Shown in pieces: positions 18,386 through 25,488 of a stretch of DNA of 64,000 nt (positions are counted from its first letter, which is position 1; the number at the start of each line of letters is the position of its first letter). The notes under the pieces were generated by a model that was given only the letters and a program-made list of their open reading frames with translations, was not told the DNA's origin and did no database searches. This stretch comes from an uncultured Clostridia bacterium (lineage in GTDB: Bacteria; Bacillota; Clostridia; Oscillospirales; Acutalibacteraceae). A program made the position numbers and the translations under genes. The stretch is taken from the NCBI GenBank assembly GCA_937884975.1, contig CAKZZS010000073.1:1-64000 (forward strand), given 5' to 3'.

Positions 18386-20062
18386 TCACCTCGTTTCCTT
18401 TTGTTTCTTTTTACGTATAATAACCGTTGCAACGCCCGTTCCTACGATGGCAATGCTACCAAGCAGGAGCGCCACCCAGGAGTGCTTTCCGAATACGGAA
18501 GCAGGGAATTTATTTGTACGGTCCGTACGCTGCGTTTGTTCAACGAAGGGCGGTTCTGCGCTGTTATCGCTGAGCCCTAAAAGCTGCGCCGCGTTTTCGG
18601 GCAGACCGTCGCGCGGAGTAAGCATTGCAATATTAACAAACTTTTCCCCTTCCTCCGCCGCTTCGGTAGTTACCTCGGTTATTGCTTCGGTTGTCGTTTC
18701 GGTTGTCGTTTCGGTTGTTGTTTCGGTTGTTGTTTCTTGTTGAGTTGTTGTTTCGGTTGTCGTTTCCGCCGTCGTTTCTACAGCCGTTTCTTCGTAAGGT
18801 TCCTCGCCGCTTGGCGCTTCTACTTCGGAAGCGGTTTCGGTAACTTCTTCTGTTGTTACCTCAGTCGTCGCCTCAGTCGTTGCCTCGGTAGTCGGTTCGG
18901 TTGTTGTTTCTGTTGTCGTTTGGGTTGTTTCCTCTGCCGACGGTGAGGTTTCAAAAAGCCGTACGGGAAGCTTTGTCATAACGGTAAGGTCCTCATTAAG
19001 CGTATTAAAGAGGTCCTCGTTAGCGCAATACATATAAGCCGACGTTACACCCTTTGAGGAGAAATAGCCGTTTGCCCACGTACCTAAAATTGAATTCTGC
19101 TCGCTTTCCAGCTTTTCCGCATAAAGCATTGAAACGGGATTGCCTGCAACCGTGTTTTTAGTCTGATATAAATAATAGGGCTGATTTGCTGCAATCGGCT
19201 TGCTTGATACTCTAACGTATTCGACGCCTGAAATGCTGATAGCCGCGCCTGTAAGATTACCGGAGCCTGCCTCCAACGCCTCAACCGTTTGCTGAGAAAC
19301 GGCAGTAATACTTGTTACGGCGTTTTTCACGTCAGCAGTACGCTTATAGACAAGAATGGTATATGTTTCGTCGGACTCGTCAATATCGCCCTCAACGTAA
19401 TAATTGTAGCCGCGCTCGCAGGCGGTATAAACCGCATTCCATTTATCCAAATCGGTAACGACTCCGATTTCGCTTATATAGGGACAAACGATACCGTCAC
19501 GAATCTGCGCAAGATAAACAATAGCCGAGTCGCTCGCGCTTTCAAGGTCAGCAGGCGTACCGCTTTCGGTACGCACAATCTCTGCGCCGTCATTAGTGAT
19601 GGGGTAAATCGCCTCCTCATTACTACGAAGAACGTCAAGTCCTACAAGAGGACTTCCCGCATTCTCATCGCGCGTAAAATACAGATAGCCCGTTCCTCCG
19701 CCGATACCTTCGTCAACGTCAACGTCGCCTGCGCGGGTATAAGAAACGTCGTTTTCGTCTTCAAACGAATTGCCGCCGTTCTTTGAAATGACAATATTTG
19801 TAATCGGCTTGCCGTCGTTCATTTTATAGCCTAAATAGACCTGCTTTGAGGTGTCATAGGTCATATTCAGCCCCGTGAGCATAACGGAATAGCCGTCAGC
19901 CTCCAGTTTTTCAACAGCGTCAGCGCCTGCCGCAAGCTTGATATCGGTAATAAACTGCGTATTTGCCGCAAAAACGGAGACACACGGCAAAAGCATTATT
20001 ACCGTAAGCACCGCAGCCATAAACACCGACAGCGCACGCCTTGTTAAATGTTTTATGTTCAT
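18386..20062 (-). CDS. Membrane-anchored Thr/Glu-rich surface protein with MABP-like N-terminus
   Basis: This 558-residue protein starts four bases after the PrsW-like gene stops. A signal peptide (cleavage near SVFAA) is followed by a unit matching the operon's repeat pattern: FITDIKLAAG, then GYSVMLTGLN, VYLGYKM and ITNIVIS. A second copy may lie near GYLYFTRDENAG. After about residue 375 comes a low-complexity Thr/Glu spacer (TTE-type repeats) of about 95 residues, then a C-terminal membrane helix and the tail RKKKQKETR. The topology is an extracellular head on a flexible stalk, anchored in the membrane. There is no sortase motif. The Thr-rich stalk is a plausible glycosylation region, which is inference. 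Confidence 0.8.
   Translation of the reverse strand: MNIKHLTRRALSVFMAAVLTVIMLLPCVSVFAANTQFITDIKLAAGADAVEKLEADGYSVMLTGLNMTYDTSKQVYLGYKMNDGKPITNIVISKNGGNSFEDENDVSYTRAGDVDVDEGIGGGTGYLYFTRDENAGSPLVGLDVLRSNEEAIYPITNDGAEIVRTESGTPADLESASDSAIVYLAQIRDGIVCPYISEIGVVTDLDKWNAVYTACERGYNYYVEGDIDESDETYTILVYKRTADVKNAVTSITAVSQQTVEALEAGSGNLTGAAISISGVEYVRVSSKPIAANQPYYLYQTKNTVAGNPVSMLYAEKLESEQNSILGTWANGYFSSKGVTSAYMYCANEDLFNTLNEDLTVMTKLPVRLFETSPSAEETTQTTTETTTEPTTEATTEATTEVTTEEVTETASEVEAPSGEEPYEETAVETTAETTTETTTQQETTTETTTETTTETTTEAITEVTTEAAEEGEKFVNIAMLTPRDGLPENAAQLLGLSDNSAEPPFVEQTQRTDRTNKFPASVFGKHSWVALLLGSIAIVGTGVATVIIRKKKQKETR
18660..18940 (-). repeat. Degenerate tandem repeat encoding the Thr/Glu stalk
   Basis: Short units encoding ACn-ACn-GAA (Thr-Thr-Glu) recur across this stretch, seen on the plus strand as ttcggttgt/ttcggttgtt units. 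The repeat lies inside the 18386-20062 gene and codes for its extended stalk. It is likely to vary in length between strains by slippage, in multiples of three bases. Confidence 0.8.
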
Positions 20063-20066
20063 AGGA

Positions 20067-20720
20067 TTACTCCTTTTCGGTTTTCGCCGTAATTCTTTTA
20101 GGCATTCTGTTTCTCATAAGAAGCACTATCGGAACATAGGTTACGATTGGCAGAAGAATACCTAAATACTGATATTTTGACTGAACGAGAGTGTTGAAAA
20201 TTGCATGGTAAATAATCGATGTAAACAACAGTGAAAACGTTCCGCAGTAAAACAACTTGCGGCGTTTTTTTACATAGGAGATACCAAAGCCTACGCTTAC
20301 CGTACAAATACCATGAACAAGACCTGCGCCGAAGCCTCTTGCCAGCGCCCATAAAATCGTGACGTTTTCTATATTCTGCGTAAGAATAACGATGTTTTCA
20401 AGCACAGCAAAGCCTACGCCTACAGCATAAGCGTTTGTGGTCAACTCGTTCCTGTCATCGGAAATAACAATAGCGTAATAAAGAATCGGTAGCATCTTGA
20501 TAATTTCTTCCGTTATCGGCGTAATCGTTGTGGTAACGAAGAACGTATCGTTATTAAAGTGCCGAAGTAAAATGCCGTTTAGTTCCGATATAAACAGACA
20601 CGAAAAAATGCCGACGAGCATAAAGCTCATAATGCGGCGGGTTTTCTTTTCCATAAGAGGAAGCATAAAGCCGAACGAAACCGTAAGGCAGATAAAAGCA
20701 ATATAACTTAAGTTGTCCAT
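20067..20720 (-). CDS. PrsW-like intramembrane protease
   Basis: The 217-residue protein has about seven membrane helices and the conserved PrsW/M82 family residues: EEIIK (Glu71, Glu72, Lys75), LEN (Glu108, Asn109), His136 in LVHGIC, and His172 with Asn176 in YHAIFN. PrsW proteases cleave membrane proteins such as the anti-sigma factor RsiW in Bacillus. Here the gene overlaps the preceding membrane-protein gene by 13 bases and is followed by three genes for very large exported proteins. Its substrate may therefore be a product of this operon or a signalling component. That substrate is inference. No RsiW-like anti-sigma gene is visible nearby. Confidence 0.85.
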   Translation of the reverse strand: MDNLSYIAFICLTVSFGFMLPLMEKKTRRIMSFMLVGIFSCLFISELNGILLRHFNNDTFFVTTTITPITEEIIKMLPILYYAIVISDDRNELTTNAYAVGVGFAVLENIVILTQNIENVTILWALARGFGAGLVHGICTVSVGFGISYVKKRRKLFYCGTFSLLFTSIIYHAIFNTLVQSKYQYLGILLPIVTYVPIVLLMRNRMPKRITAKTEKE

Positions 20721-21367
20721 TTCTTCACACCCCTTTCAAGTACGGGTACAAATGCAAGCAGTACAATGCATTGTAAAACATAAACGATTATGATACATAC
20801 GGCAGGAAGGTTAAAGCTTTTTACCAGCATCTCCGCCATACAAAGAAACGCGTATATAAGCGCTACAAGGTTATAACTGCGGATAGATTTAATAAGACCG
20901 TAGTCAACGTCCTTGATAATAAGATGTTTTAAATGATAGTAGGCCGCCTGCGCAATGAATATTGCTTCAACGCCGAGTGCGACAGTAGATGCCGAAAAGC
21001 CTTTTGATACTACGAGCCCAATCCACATTGCCGCCACAACAATCGGTGCGGCTAAAGCAATAATTCTTGTTTTTAAGAACTGCTTTGAGCCGTCGTCAAC
21101 GATGGAGTCCATCTGACCGAAATTGGCGCTGAATAAAAACATAAAGCAGCCGATTATGCCGAGCATTCCAACGTGGAAGCTGCCGCTTAACTGTCCGTTT
21201 ACTAAAAACTGGAGCGCTTCAAAAAGACGTCCAAGCATTGTACAGCCTATGGCAAAAACAATCATTCGGATATACAGCGCTGCTTTACCTCTGAAAAATC
21301 GGAAAAGCCCGTAGTTGAATCCGAAGGCTGCGCAAACTGTCAACGCAATTGATAATGCTAAATACAT
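20708..21367 (-). CDS. Polytopic membrane protein, first gene of the surface operon
   Basis: The start is the ATG at 21367 (MYLALSIALTV), ten bases after AAGGAGG. An ATG at 21394 lies upstream of that ribosome-binding site and is unlikely to be used. The 219-residue product is almost entirely hydrophobic, with about seven predicted membrane helices and a short basic C-terminus (ERGVKKWTT). No catalytic or transport motif was recognised. As first gene of a five-gene operon, directly before a PrsW-like protease, it could be a sensor, a protease partner or an export/assembly factor. None of these can be chosen from sequence. Confidence 0.7.
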   Translation of the reverse strand: MYLALSIALTVCAAFGFNYGLFRFFRGKAALYIRMIVFAIGCTMLGRLFEALQFLVNGQLSGSFHVGMLGIIGCFMFLFSANFGQMDSIVDDGSKQFLKTRIIALAAPIVVAAMWIGLVVSKGFSASTVALGVEAIFIAQAAYYHLKHLIIKDVDYGLIKSIRSYNLVALIYAFLCMAEMLVKSFNLPAVCIIIVYVLQCIVLLAFVPVLERGVKKWTT

Positions 21368-21408
21368 TTGCAAAATTCCTCCTTTTGAACTCATACATTT
21401 TCATTTTT

Positions 21409-21453
21409 ATTATATAATGGAGTCGTTCGTTTGTCATTCACCGTACTGGTTAA
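21409..21453 (-). promoter_or_regulatory. Shared operator plus promoter for the five-gene surface operon
   Basis: In the leftward direction it reads TTAACC-AGTAC-GGTGAATGACAA, 16 bases, then TATAAT (-10 at 21409-21414). It is the left half of a face-to-face pair with the promoter at 21468-21512. The two palindromic cores are about 31 bases apart, centre to centre, so one face of the DNA could hold two regulator dimers serving both directions. Confidence 0.87.
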
Positions 21454-21467
21454 TTTTTAGCAAAATA

Positions 21468-21512
21468 CTAACCATATTGGTGAATGACAAAAAGGTTGTA
21501 ATATGTTATAAT
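21468..21512 (+). promoter_or_regulatory. Shared operator plus promoter for the kinase/regulator operon
   Basis: It reads CTAACC-ATATT-GGTGAATGACAA, 16 bases, then TATAAT (-10 at 21507-21512). It drives the histidine kinase and response regulator. If that regulator binds this operator, the pair controls its own transcription. This core has one mismatch at its outer edge (C instead of T). Confidence 0.87.
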
Positions 21513-21542
21513 TTTTTATATTTAAGAAAAAGGAGTGATAGT

Positions 21543-22829
21543 ATGGCGTTTTTATACGAGTATATCGTAAACAATTTCATAACGCTTATGATTCTGTTGT
21601 CCCTAACTGCAACCATTATCGTAAATAAGCGTCTTGCCGTTCCTGCAACAAAATACTTTGCCGCAGGAATTGTTACTCTTTTTCTCGTAACGGTAGCGGA
21701 TACGGTAAATATTTGTATTGAACAAAATATGATATTTGCCTCTGATGTAAACAAACAGTTTTCGCTGCATGTTACTATGACGGTGCTTGATTTCATTATG
21801 CAGCCGCTTGTCTTAATGCTTTTATCCTTCATTGTTATACCGAACAGAAGGTATCTTCCGCTTTTTGCTATACCGGCGGTCTTTAACGCAGTTGTTTACA
21901 TTTCCGCCGCCTTCGGCAGTACTGCGGCTGACCTTATTGTTGTCGGAAGCAACTGGCGCAGAACTATCTTTGGTATGTCGGTATATTACGTTGAGATGTT
22001 CTATCTTGCTTTACTCATGCTGTTTTCCGTCATATATTTCAAATGGGATGAGTTTAAGCGAAGCGTTATCGTGCTTTTGATTGTTCTTCAGTTTGTTCTC
22101 GTAGTTGTTCTGGACGGAATCGGCATACTCAGAGGATACAACAACGAAATTATGGCGATGGGAATCCTCGAATATTATTTCTATCTTTCGGTAATACATC
22201 AACATGAAATGCACGACGCTATTACGCAGAAGGAGCTGACGATTACAAATCATAAAATGTCGCTACTTCGCACGCAGATGCACCCGCATTTTATCGTCAA
22301 CGCTCTGAGTATAATCCGTTCTCTCGTTAAGAGAGATACAGCCAAAGCCGTTCAGTGTATTGACGCCTTTGCGGATTATCTGAAGGTACATATTCAGGCA
22401 ACTCAGACTGATGAGCTTATTGATTTTGAGCAGGAATTGCGCCATGCAAACGCTTATCTTTCGCTCGTTCAGGCGGACCGTTCACGACAGATTGAAATAA
22501 AATACGACCTTGAAGTAACAGACTTTCGTTTGCCTCCCCTTTCTTTAGAGCCGCTTATTGAAAACGCAGTAAAATACGGAACGGGAAAGGATAACGGCGT
22601 AATCGTTATTTCCACAAGAGAAACCGAAAACGCCGTTGAACTCTGCGTTGCAGACAACGGCACGGGCAATCCCGAACAAAGCAGACAAATGAAAAGCACG
22701 GGTATCGGCATTTCCAACACCCGCCAACGCCTTTTAATTCAGTGCGGCGGAACGCTTGAAACAAAACAAACCGATAACGGAATGTTTGTTACCATAATAA
22801 TACCAAGAAAAGCAGAGGTAAAAATATGA
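21543..22829 (+). CDS. LytS-like 7TM sensor histidine kinase
   Basis: The start at 21543 (MAFLYEYIVNN) follows AAAAAGGAGTGATAGT; upstream in-frame starts lie within the promoter. The 428-residue protein has six to seven N-terminal membrane helices (about residues 8-215). A His_kinase (PF06580-type) region follows, with QMHPHF and the phospho-acceptor His249. The HATPase domain is complete, with an N-box (LIENAVKYG, Asn341), a G1 motif (DNGTG, Asp371) and a G2 motif (STGIGISN). It should sense a membrane or external cue and phosphorylate the response regulator whose gene overlaps its 3' end by four bases. Its promoter carries the shared operator, suggesting positive feedback. Confidence 0.9.
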   Translation: MAFLYEYIVNNFITLMILLSLTATIIVNKRLAVPATKYFAAGIVTLFLVTVADTVNICIEQNMIFASDVNKQFSLHVTMTVLDFIMQPLVLMLLSFIVIPNRRYLPLFAIPAVFNAVVYISAAFGSTAADLIVVGSNWRRTIFGMSVYYVEMFYLALLMLFSVIYFKWDEFKRSVIVLLIVLQFVLVVVLDGIGILRGYNNEIMAMGILEYYFYLSVIHQHEMHDAITQKELTITNHKMSLLRTQMHPHFIVNALSIIRSLVKRDTAKAVQCIDAFADYLKVHIQATQTDELIDFEQELRHANAYLSLVQADRSRQIEIKYDLEVTDFRLPPLSLEPLIENAVKYGTGKDNGVIVISTRETENAVELCVADNGTGNPEQSRQMKSTGIGISNTRQRLLIQCGGTLETKQTDNGMFVTIIIPRKAEVKI

Positions 22830-23419
22830 AAATCCTTGTTGCAGACGACCATCAGCTTATCGTTGACGATATACTTGACGAGTTGAGCGATATTGTACCC
22901 GATGCAAAATGTATCGGTACAAACGACCCGAGCGCTATTCTCGGGCTTGTTGACAAGCATCATTTTGACGTTATCTTTATGGATATCGACCTTGACTATG
23001 AAAACGGCATTGAGCTTGCCGAACAGATTTTGGAAAAATACCCGCACACGAATATCATCTATATTACCTCTTATTCTCAATATGCGCTTGACAGTTATCG
23101 GACGCACGCCAGCGCCTTTCTTATGAAACCCGTTGGTACGGAACGCCTAAAAGACGCGCTGAGCAATCTTCGATATCCGATTCACGAAATCAAGGATGAG
23201 GACATTGAAAAGATGTCCAGCGGCGGTGTTTTATTAGGACTACGCATACATAATTTCCGCGAAGAGCGAGGCATTACTGCCGCCCAGCTTGCAGAAAAAC
23301 TTGACTGTGCGCTTCAGACTGTTTACCGTTGGGAAAGCGGAATACGCACTCCCGATATTCCCATGCTGATGAGAATTGCAAAAATACTTGGCGTCAGTCT
23401 TGACGACCTTACAAGATAA
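22826..23419 (+). CDS. Response regulator with XRE-type helix-turn-helix output
   Basis: This 197-residue protein starts in an ATGA overlap with the kinase gene. The receiver domain has Asp7 and Asp8, phospho-acceptor Asp53 (FMDIDLD), Thr81 and Lys101 (MKPVG). Partners of LytS-like kinases usually carry a LytTR DNA-binding domain. Here residues 138-195 instead form a Cro/C1-type (XRE) helix-turn-helix: LRIHNFREERGITAAQLAEK, then QTVYRWESG. XRE domains bind short palindromes as dimers, which fits the ACC-N5-GGT core at the five promoters of this locus. It is therefore the leading candidate regulator of that regulon, probably as an activator given the site positions. Confidence 0.9.
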   Translation: MKILVADDHQLIVDDILDELSDIVPDAKCIGTNDPSAILGLVDKHHFDVIFMDIDLDYENGIELAEQILEKYPHTNIIYITSYSQYALDSYRTHASAFLMKPVGTERLKDALSNLRYPIHEIKDEDIEKMSSGGVLLGLRIHNFREERGITAAQLAEKLDCALQTVYRWESGIRTPDIPMLMRIAKILGVSLDDLTR

Positions 23420-23733
23420 AAAACACGCTTCGTTAGGGCGTGCTGATTAGGGATTTAATAGCCTCAAAAACCATCCTTTAGCGTAATACTGCGTTAAAAA
23501 TGCTCGGAATACAAAACAGTATTCCTGCGCTTTTCGCCTTGTCTTACACTAAAATATGATTTTTTGAGGTGCATACGCAATTTTGAAATAGAAATTTTTC
23601 GTTAGAACAATGAATAAAAGCGGGTTAAGGCTGACACCTTAACCCGCTTTTTGAAGCAGTTATAGCGGAAAAGGGCTTTTCAAAATCTGTTAAATCCCTT
23701 ATCCGCACGCCCTTTTGCCGAAGCGTGTTTTTT
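23418..23733. repeat. Large imperfect inverted-repeat structure between convergent genes
   Basis: This 316-base gene-free interval is one nested inverted repeat. The outer arms (23418-23459 and 23689-23733) match over about 42 bases, sharing AAAAAACACGCTTCG, GGGCGTGC and AGGGATTTAA. An inner imperfect hairpin spans 23462-23579 (CCTCAAAAA outer ends; GGAATAC loop-closing stem at 23506-23512 and 23519-23525). A third, perfect hairpin at 23616-23652 is a bidirectional terminator. The structure could be a miniature inverted-repeat element, a structured RNA, or a strong two-way transcription block between the response regulator and pseudokinase genes. Confidence 0.75.
23616..23652. terminator. Bidirectional intrinsic terminator
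   Basis: AAAGCGGGTTAAGG pairs perfectly with CCTTAACCCGCTTT around a six-base loop, with an A tract on the left and a T tract on the right. It can end transcription of the regulator gene (rightward) and the pseudokinase gene (leftward). Confidence 0.9.
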
Positions 23734-23734
23734 A

Positions 23735-24988
23735 TTATACTGTTATTTTTTGGGGAATTATTATGTTGACCGTCGCGCCTTGAGTTTTTATTGTTCCGCC
23801 ACAATGCATTTTAAGCCTGCGCTTTGCAGCCTCAAGTTCTTTTTCTGCTTTTGAATCTGCGTCAGCGATTTGATTATCATTTCTGTCAGAGGTAATGCAA
23901 ACTTTAATTTCTTCCCCTTCCTCATAAGTTTTAAGAGTAAGCCTTTCACCGCCCTCATTTCCTTGACGGATACAGTAATCTGCAACCGTTTCAAGCAGAA
24001 GTGGCGGTAATTCAAATTCGGTACTTTGCAAATCACAGATAAGTTCCATAGGCTTGTTTTCACCGATTTGTATCAGTGAAAGATATGCCTTAACATTATC
24101 AAGCTCCCACTCAAACCTGACGGGCTTATCGTCGCGGATTGCGTTTATATGCGCACGAAGATAAGCGGAAAAACTGTCTATCGCTGATGCAGAAGCTTTT
24201 TTGTCCGTCTTGGCAAGAGAACGGATAATGCTCAATGAGTCAAAAATGAAATCAGAGTGAATCTGGCTTCTTAAAAGCAGAAGCTCTTGCTGCGCGATAT
24301 GCAGTTCCTTTTCCTCGAACAGCTTTTGTATTTCTTCTTGATAAACAGTAGCAAGATAAATATAGTAAAGCAAAACGCAAAACGCAGCGACTGTGGTTGC
24401 ATAACCTGTTAAAATATTCTGGTTCTCTAAAAAAGCTGTCAGCAGCGCCGCTAAAACGATTATCATAATAATCGTTCCTGTCTTAGTATTACCCCGTCCG
24501 AAATAGCGAATGGAATAAACCACAAGCAGAATAATATATATGAGTTGCACTACATAAACTAACTGTAATTTGAATATACCACCTTGCCAACCGTCGGAGT
24601 TGATATAAAATGCAATTTTGATTCCGAATAGCGCGGTTGAATACCAAACGGAATTAATAACAGCAGGGATAACACAAAACAGTTTGTTTTTTTGTTTAGG
24701 CTGGATAACTAATACTTCAATCATAATAACGAACGGACGCAATATATAGTCCAGTGCATCAACAATAGTGCGCGCTCGTATCGGATTAAAGGTTGGCTTT
24801 TTGTCAAGCTCTCCTGCAAGAAAAGTGTTGAGAACGTCCAGAACAGACAGTACCAAAATAATAATAATCAGCACATAAAACAACTCAGTTGCGGGAACTT
24901 TCAGTTTTCTGTTAACCGCCATTATGACTACTAATGCAACGATGAACATTAGCGTCATAAAGTTTGTTGTTAAATAGTTAAGTATCAT
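23735..24988 (-). CDS. Degenerate LytS-like pseudokinase, paralogue of the 21543-22829 kinase
   Basis: This 417-residue protein aligns along its length with the active kinase: MILNYLTTNFMTLM against MAFLYEYIVNNFITLM, six to seven membrane helices, then SLSIIRSLAKTD and AYLSLIQ. Its catalytic residues are lost. The phospho-acceptor position in QMHPHF is QIHSDF (Asp246 in place of His249). The N-box Asn is Tyr338 (LETVADYCIRQG), and the DNGTG and STGIG motifs are absent. It is unlikely to bind ATP or autophosphorylate. It may dimerise with the active kinase or titrate its signal, which is inference. It lies four bases after a STAS gene under an operator-type promoter, so it is predicted to be induced with the regulon. 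Confidence 0.85.
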   Translation of the reverse strand: MILNYLTTNFMTLMFIVALVVIMAVNRKLKVPATELFYVLIIIILVLSVLDVLNTFLAGELDKKPTFNPIRARTIVDALDYILRPFVIMIEVLVIQPKQKNKLFCVIPAVINSVWYSTALFGIKIAFYINSDGWQGGIFKLQLVYVVQLIYIILLVVYSIRYFGRGNTKTGTIIMIIVLAALLTAFLENQNILTGYATTVAAFCVLLYYIYLATVYQEEIQKLFEEKELHIAQQELLLLRSQIHSDFIFDSLSIIRSLAKTDKKASASAIDSFSAYLRAHINAIRDDKPVRFEWELDNVKAYLSLIQIGENKPMELICDLQSTEFELPPLLLETVADYCIRQGNEGGERLTLKTYEEGEEIKVCITSDRNDNQIADADSKAEKELEAAKRRLKMHCGGTIKTQGATVNIIIPQKITV

Positions 24989-24992
24989 AGCG

Positions 24993-25289
24993 TTACTCTA
25001 TTTTCAAAATATCCGAAAAGCCGGTCATATCAAGTATTTCCATAACGTCAAGGCTTACGTTGATAAGTTTCATTTCGCCCTGCGCCTTCATTGTCTTTTC
25101 CAACTTTAAAAGCACACGCAGCCCTGCGGATGAAATATATAACATTTCTTTCAAGTCAAGCGCAAGCTCTGTGATGCCGTCAATGCTTTCAATAATCTCT
25201 TTCTCAAGTTCCGGAGCAGTGGTAGTGTCAACCTTGCCCGAAACAGAAACTGTTAACTTTGTATTATCCTTCGCTTTTTGAATTTGCAT
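24993..25289 (-). CDS. STAS-domain anti-anti-sigma-like protein
   Basis: The 98-residue product is a single STAS domain, with the conserved phosphorylatable serine context YISSAGLRVLLKLEK. Such proteins bind RsbW/SpoIIAB-like kinases and are reset by SpoIIE-type phosphatases. A strong AGGAGG precedes the ATG. It is the first gene of a two-gene operon with the pseudokinase, under the shared operator. A second STAS protein (28655-28951) and a SpoIIE-type phosphatase fused to an RsbW-like ATPase (25489-27513) lie next door and are possible partners. No sigma factor gene is visible in the window. Confidence 0.88.
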   Translation of the reverse strand: MQIQKAKDNTKLTVSVSGKVDTTTAPELEKEIIESIDGITELALDLKEMLYISSAGLRVLLKLEKTMKAQGEMKLINVSLDVMEILDMTGFSDILKIE

Positions 25290-25333
25290 AACTATTACCT
25301 CCTGAATACTTATATCTTACCATGACTAAAACA

Positions 25334-25378
25334 ATTTTACAACAATTCTGTATGTATGTCACTCACCGAATCGGTTAA
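25334..25378 (-). promoter_or_regulatory. Shared operator plus promoter for the STAS/pseudokinase operon
   Basis: In the leftward direction it reads TTAACC-GATTC-GGTGAGTGACAT, 16 bases, then TAAAAT (-10 at 25334-25339). This is the fifth copy of the architecture and the only one with TGACAT in place of TGACAA. Confidence 0.85.
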
Positions 25379-25450
25379 TAATTTGGATGTAATGCCGAAT
25401 CGGAATATACCGCAACAAAGAATAAAAAAAGCTAAAAAGACATAAAGAAT

Positions 25451-25474
25451 ACTCCGAGCCAACCGACTCGGAGT
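25451..25474. terminator. Hairpin terminator after the phosphatase gene
   Basis: ACTCCGAG pairs with CTCGGAGT around an eight-base loop. It lies 15 bases downstream of the 25489-27513 stop. The T tract is on the plus strand, and the minus strand has only a T-rich stretch further on, so efficiency in the gene direction is uncertain. Confidence 0.65.
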
Positions 25475-25488
25475 TTTTCTTTTAATGA

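Noticed and set aside
18660..18940. Possible CRISPR-like repeat array
   Set aside because: The units are short, contiguous and in frame, encode Thr-Thr-Glu, and have no spacers or cas genes.
23418..23733. Possible T-box or riboswitch
   Set aside because: The interval lies at the 3' ends of two convergent genes, so it cannot be a leader for either. No known aptamer core was recognised.
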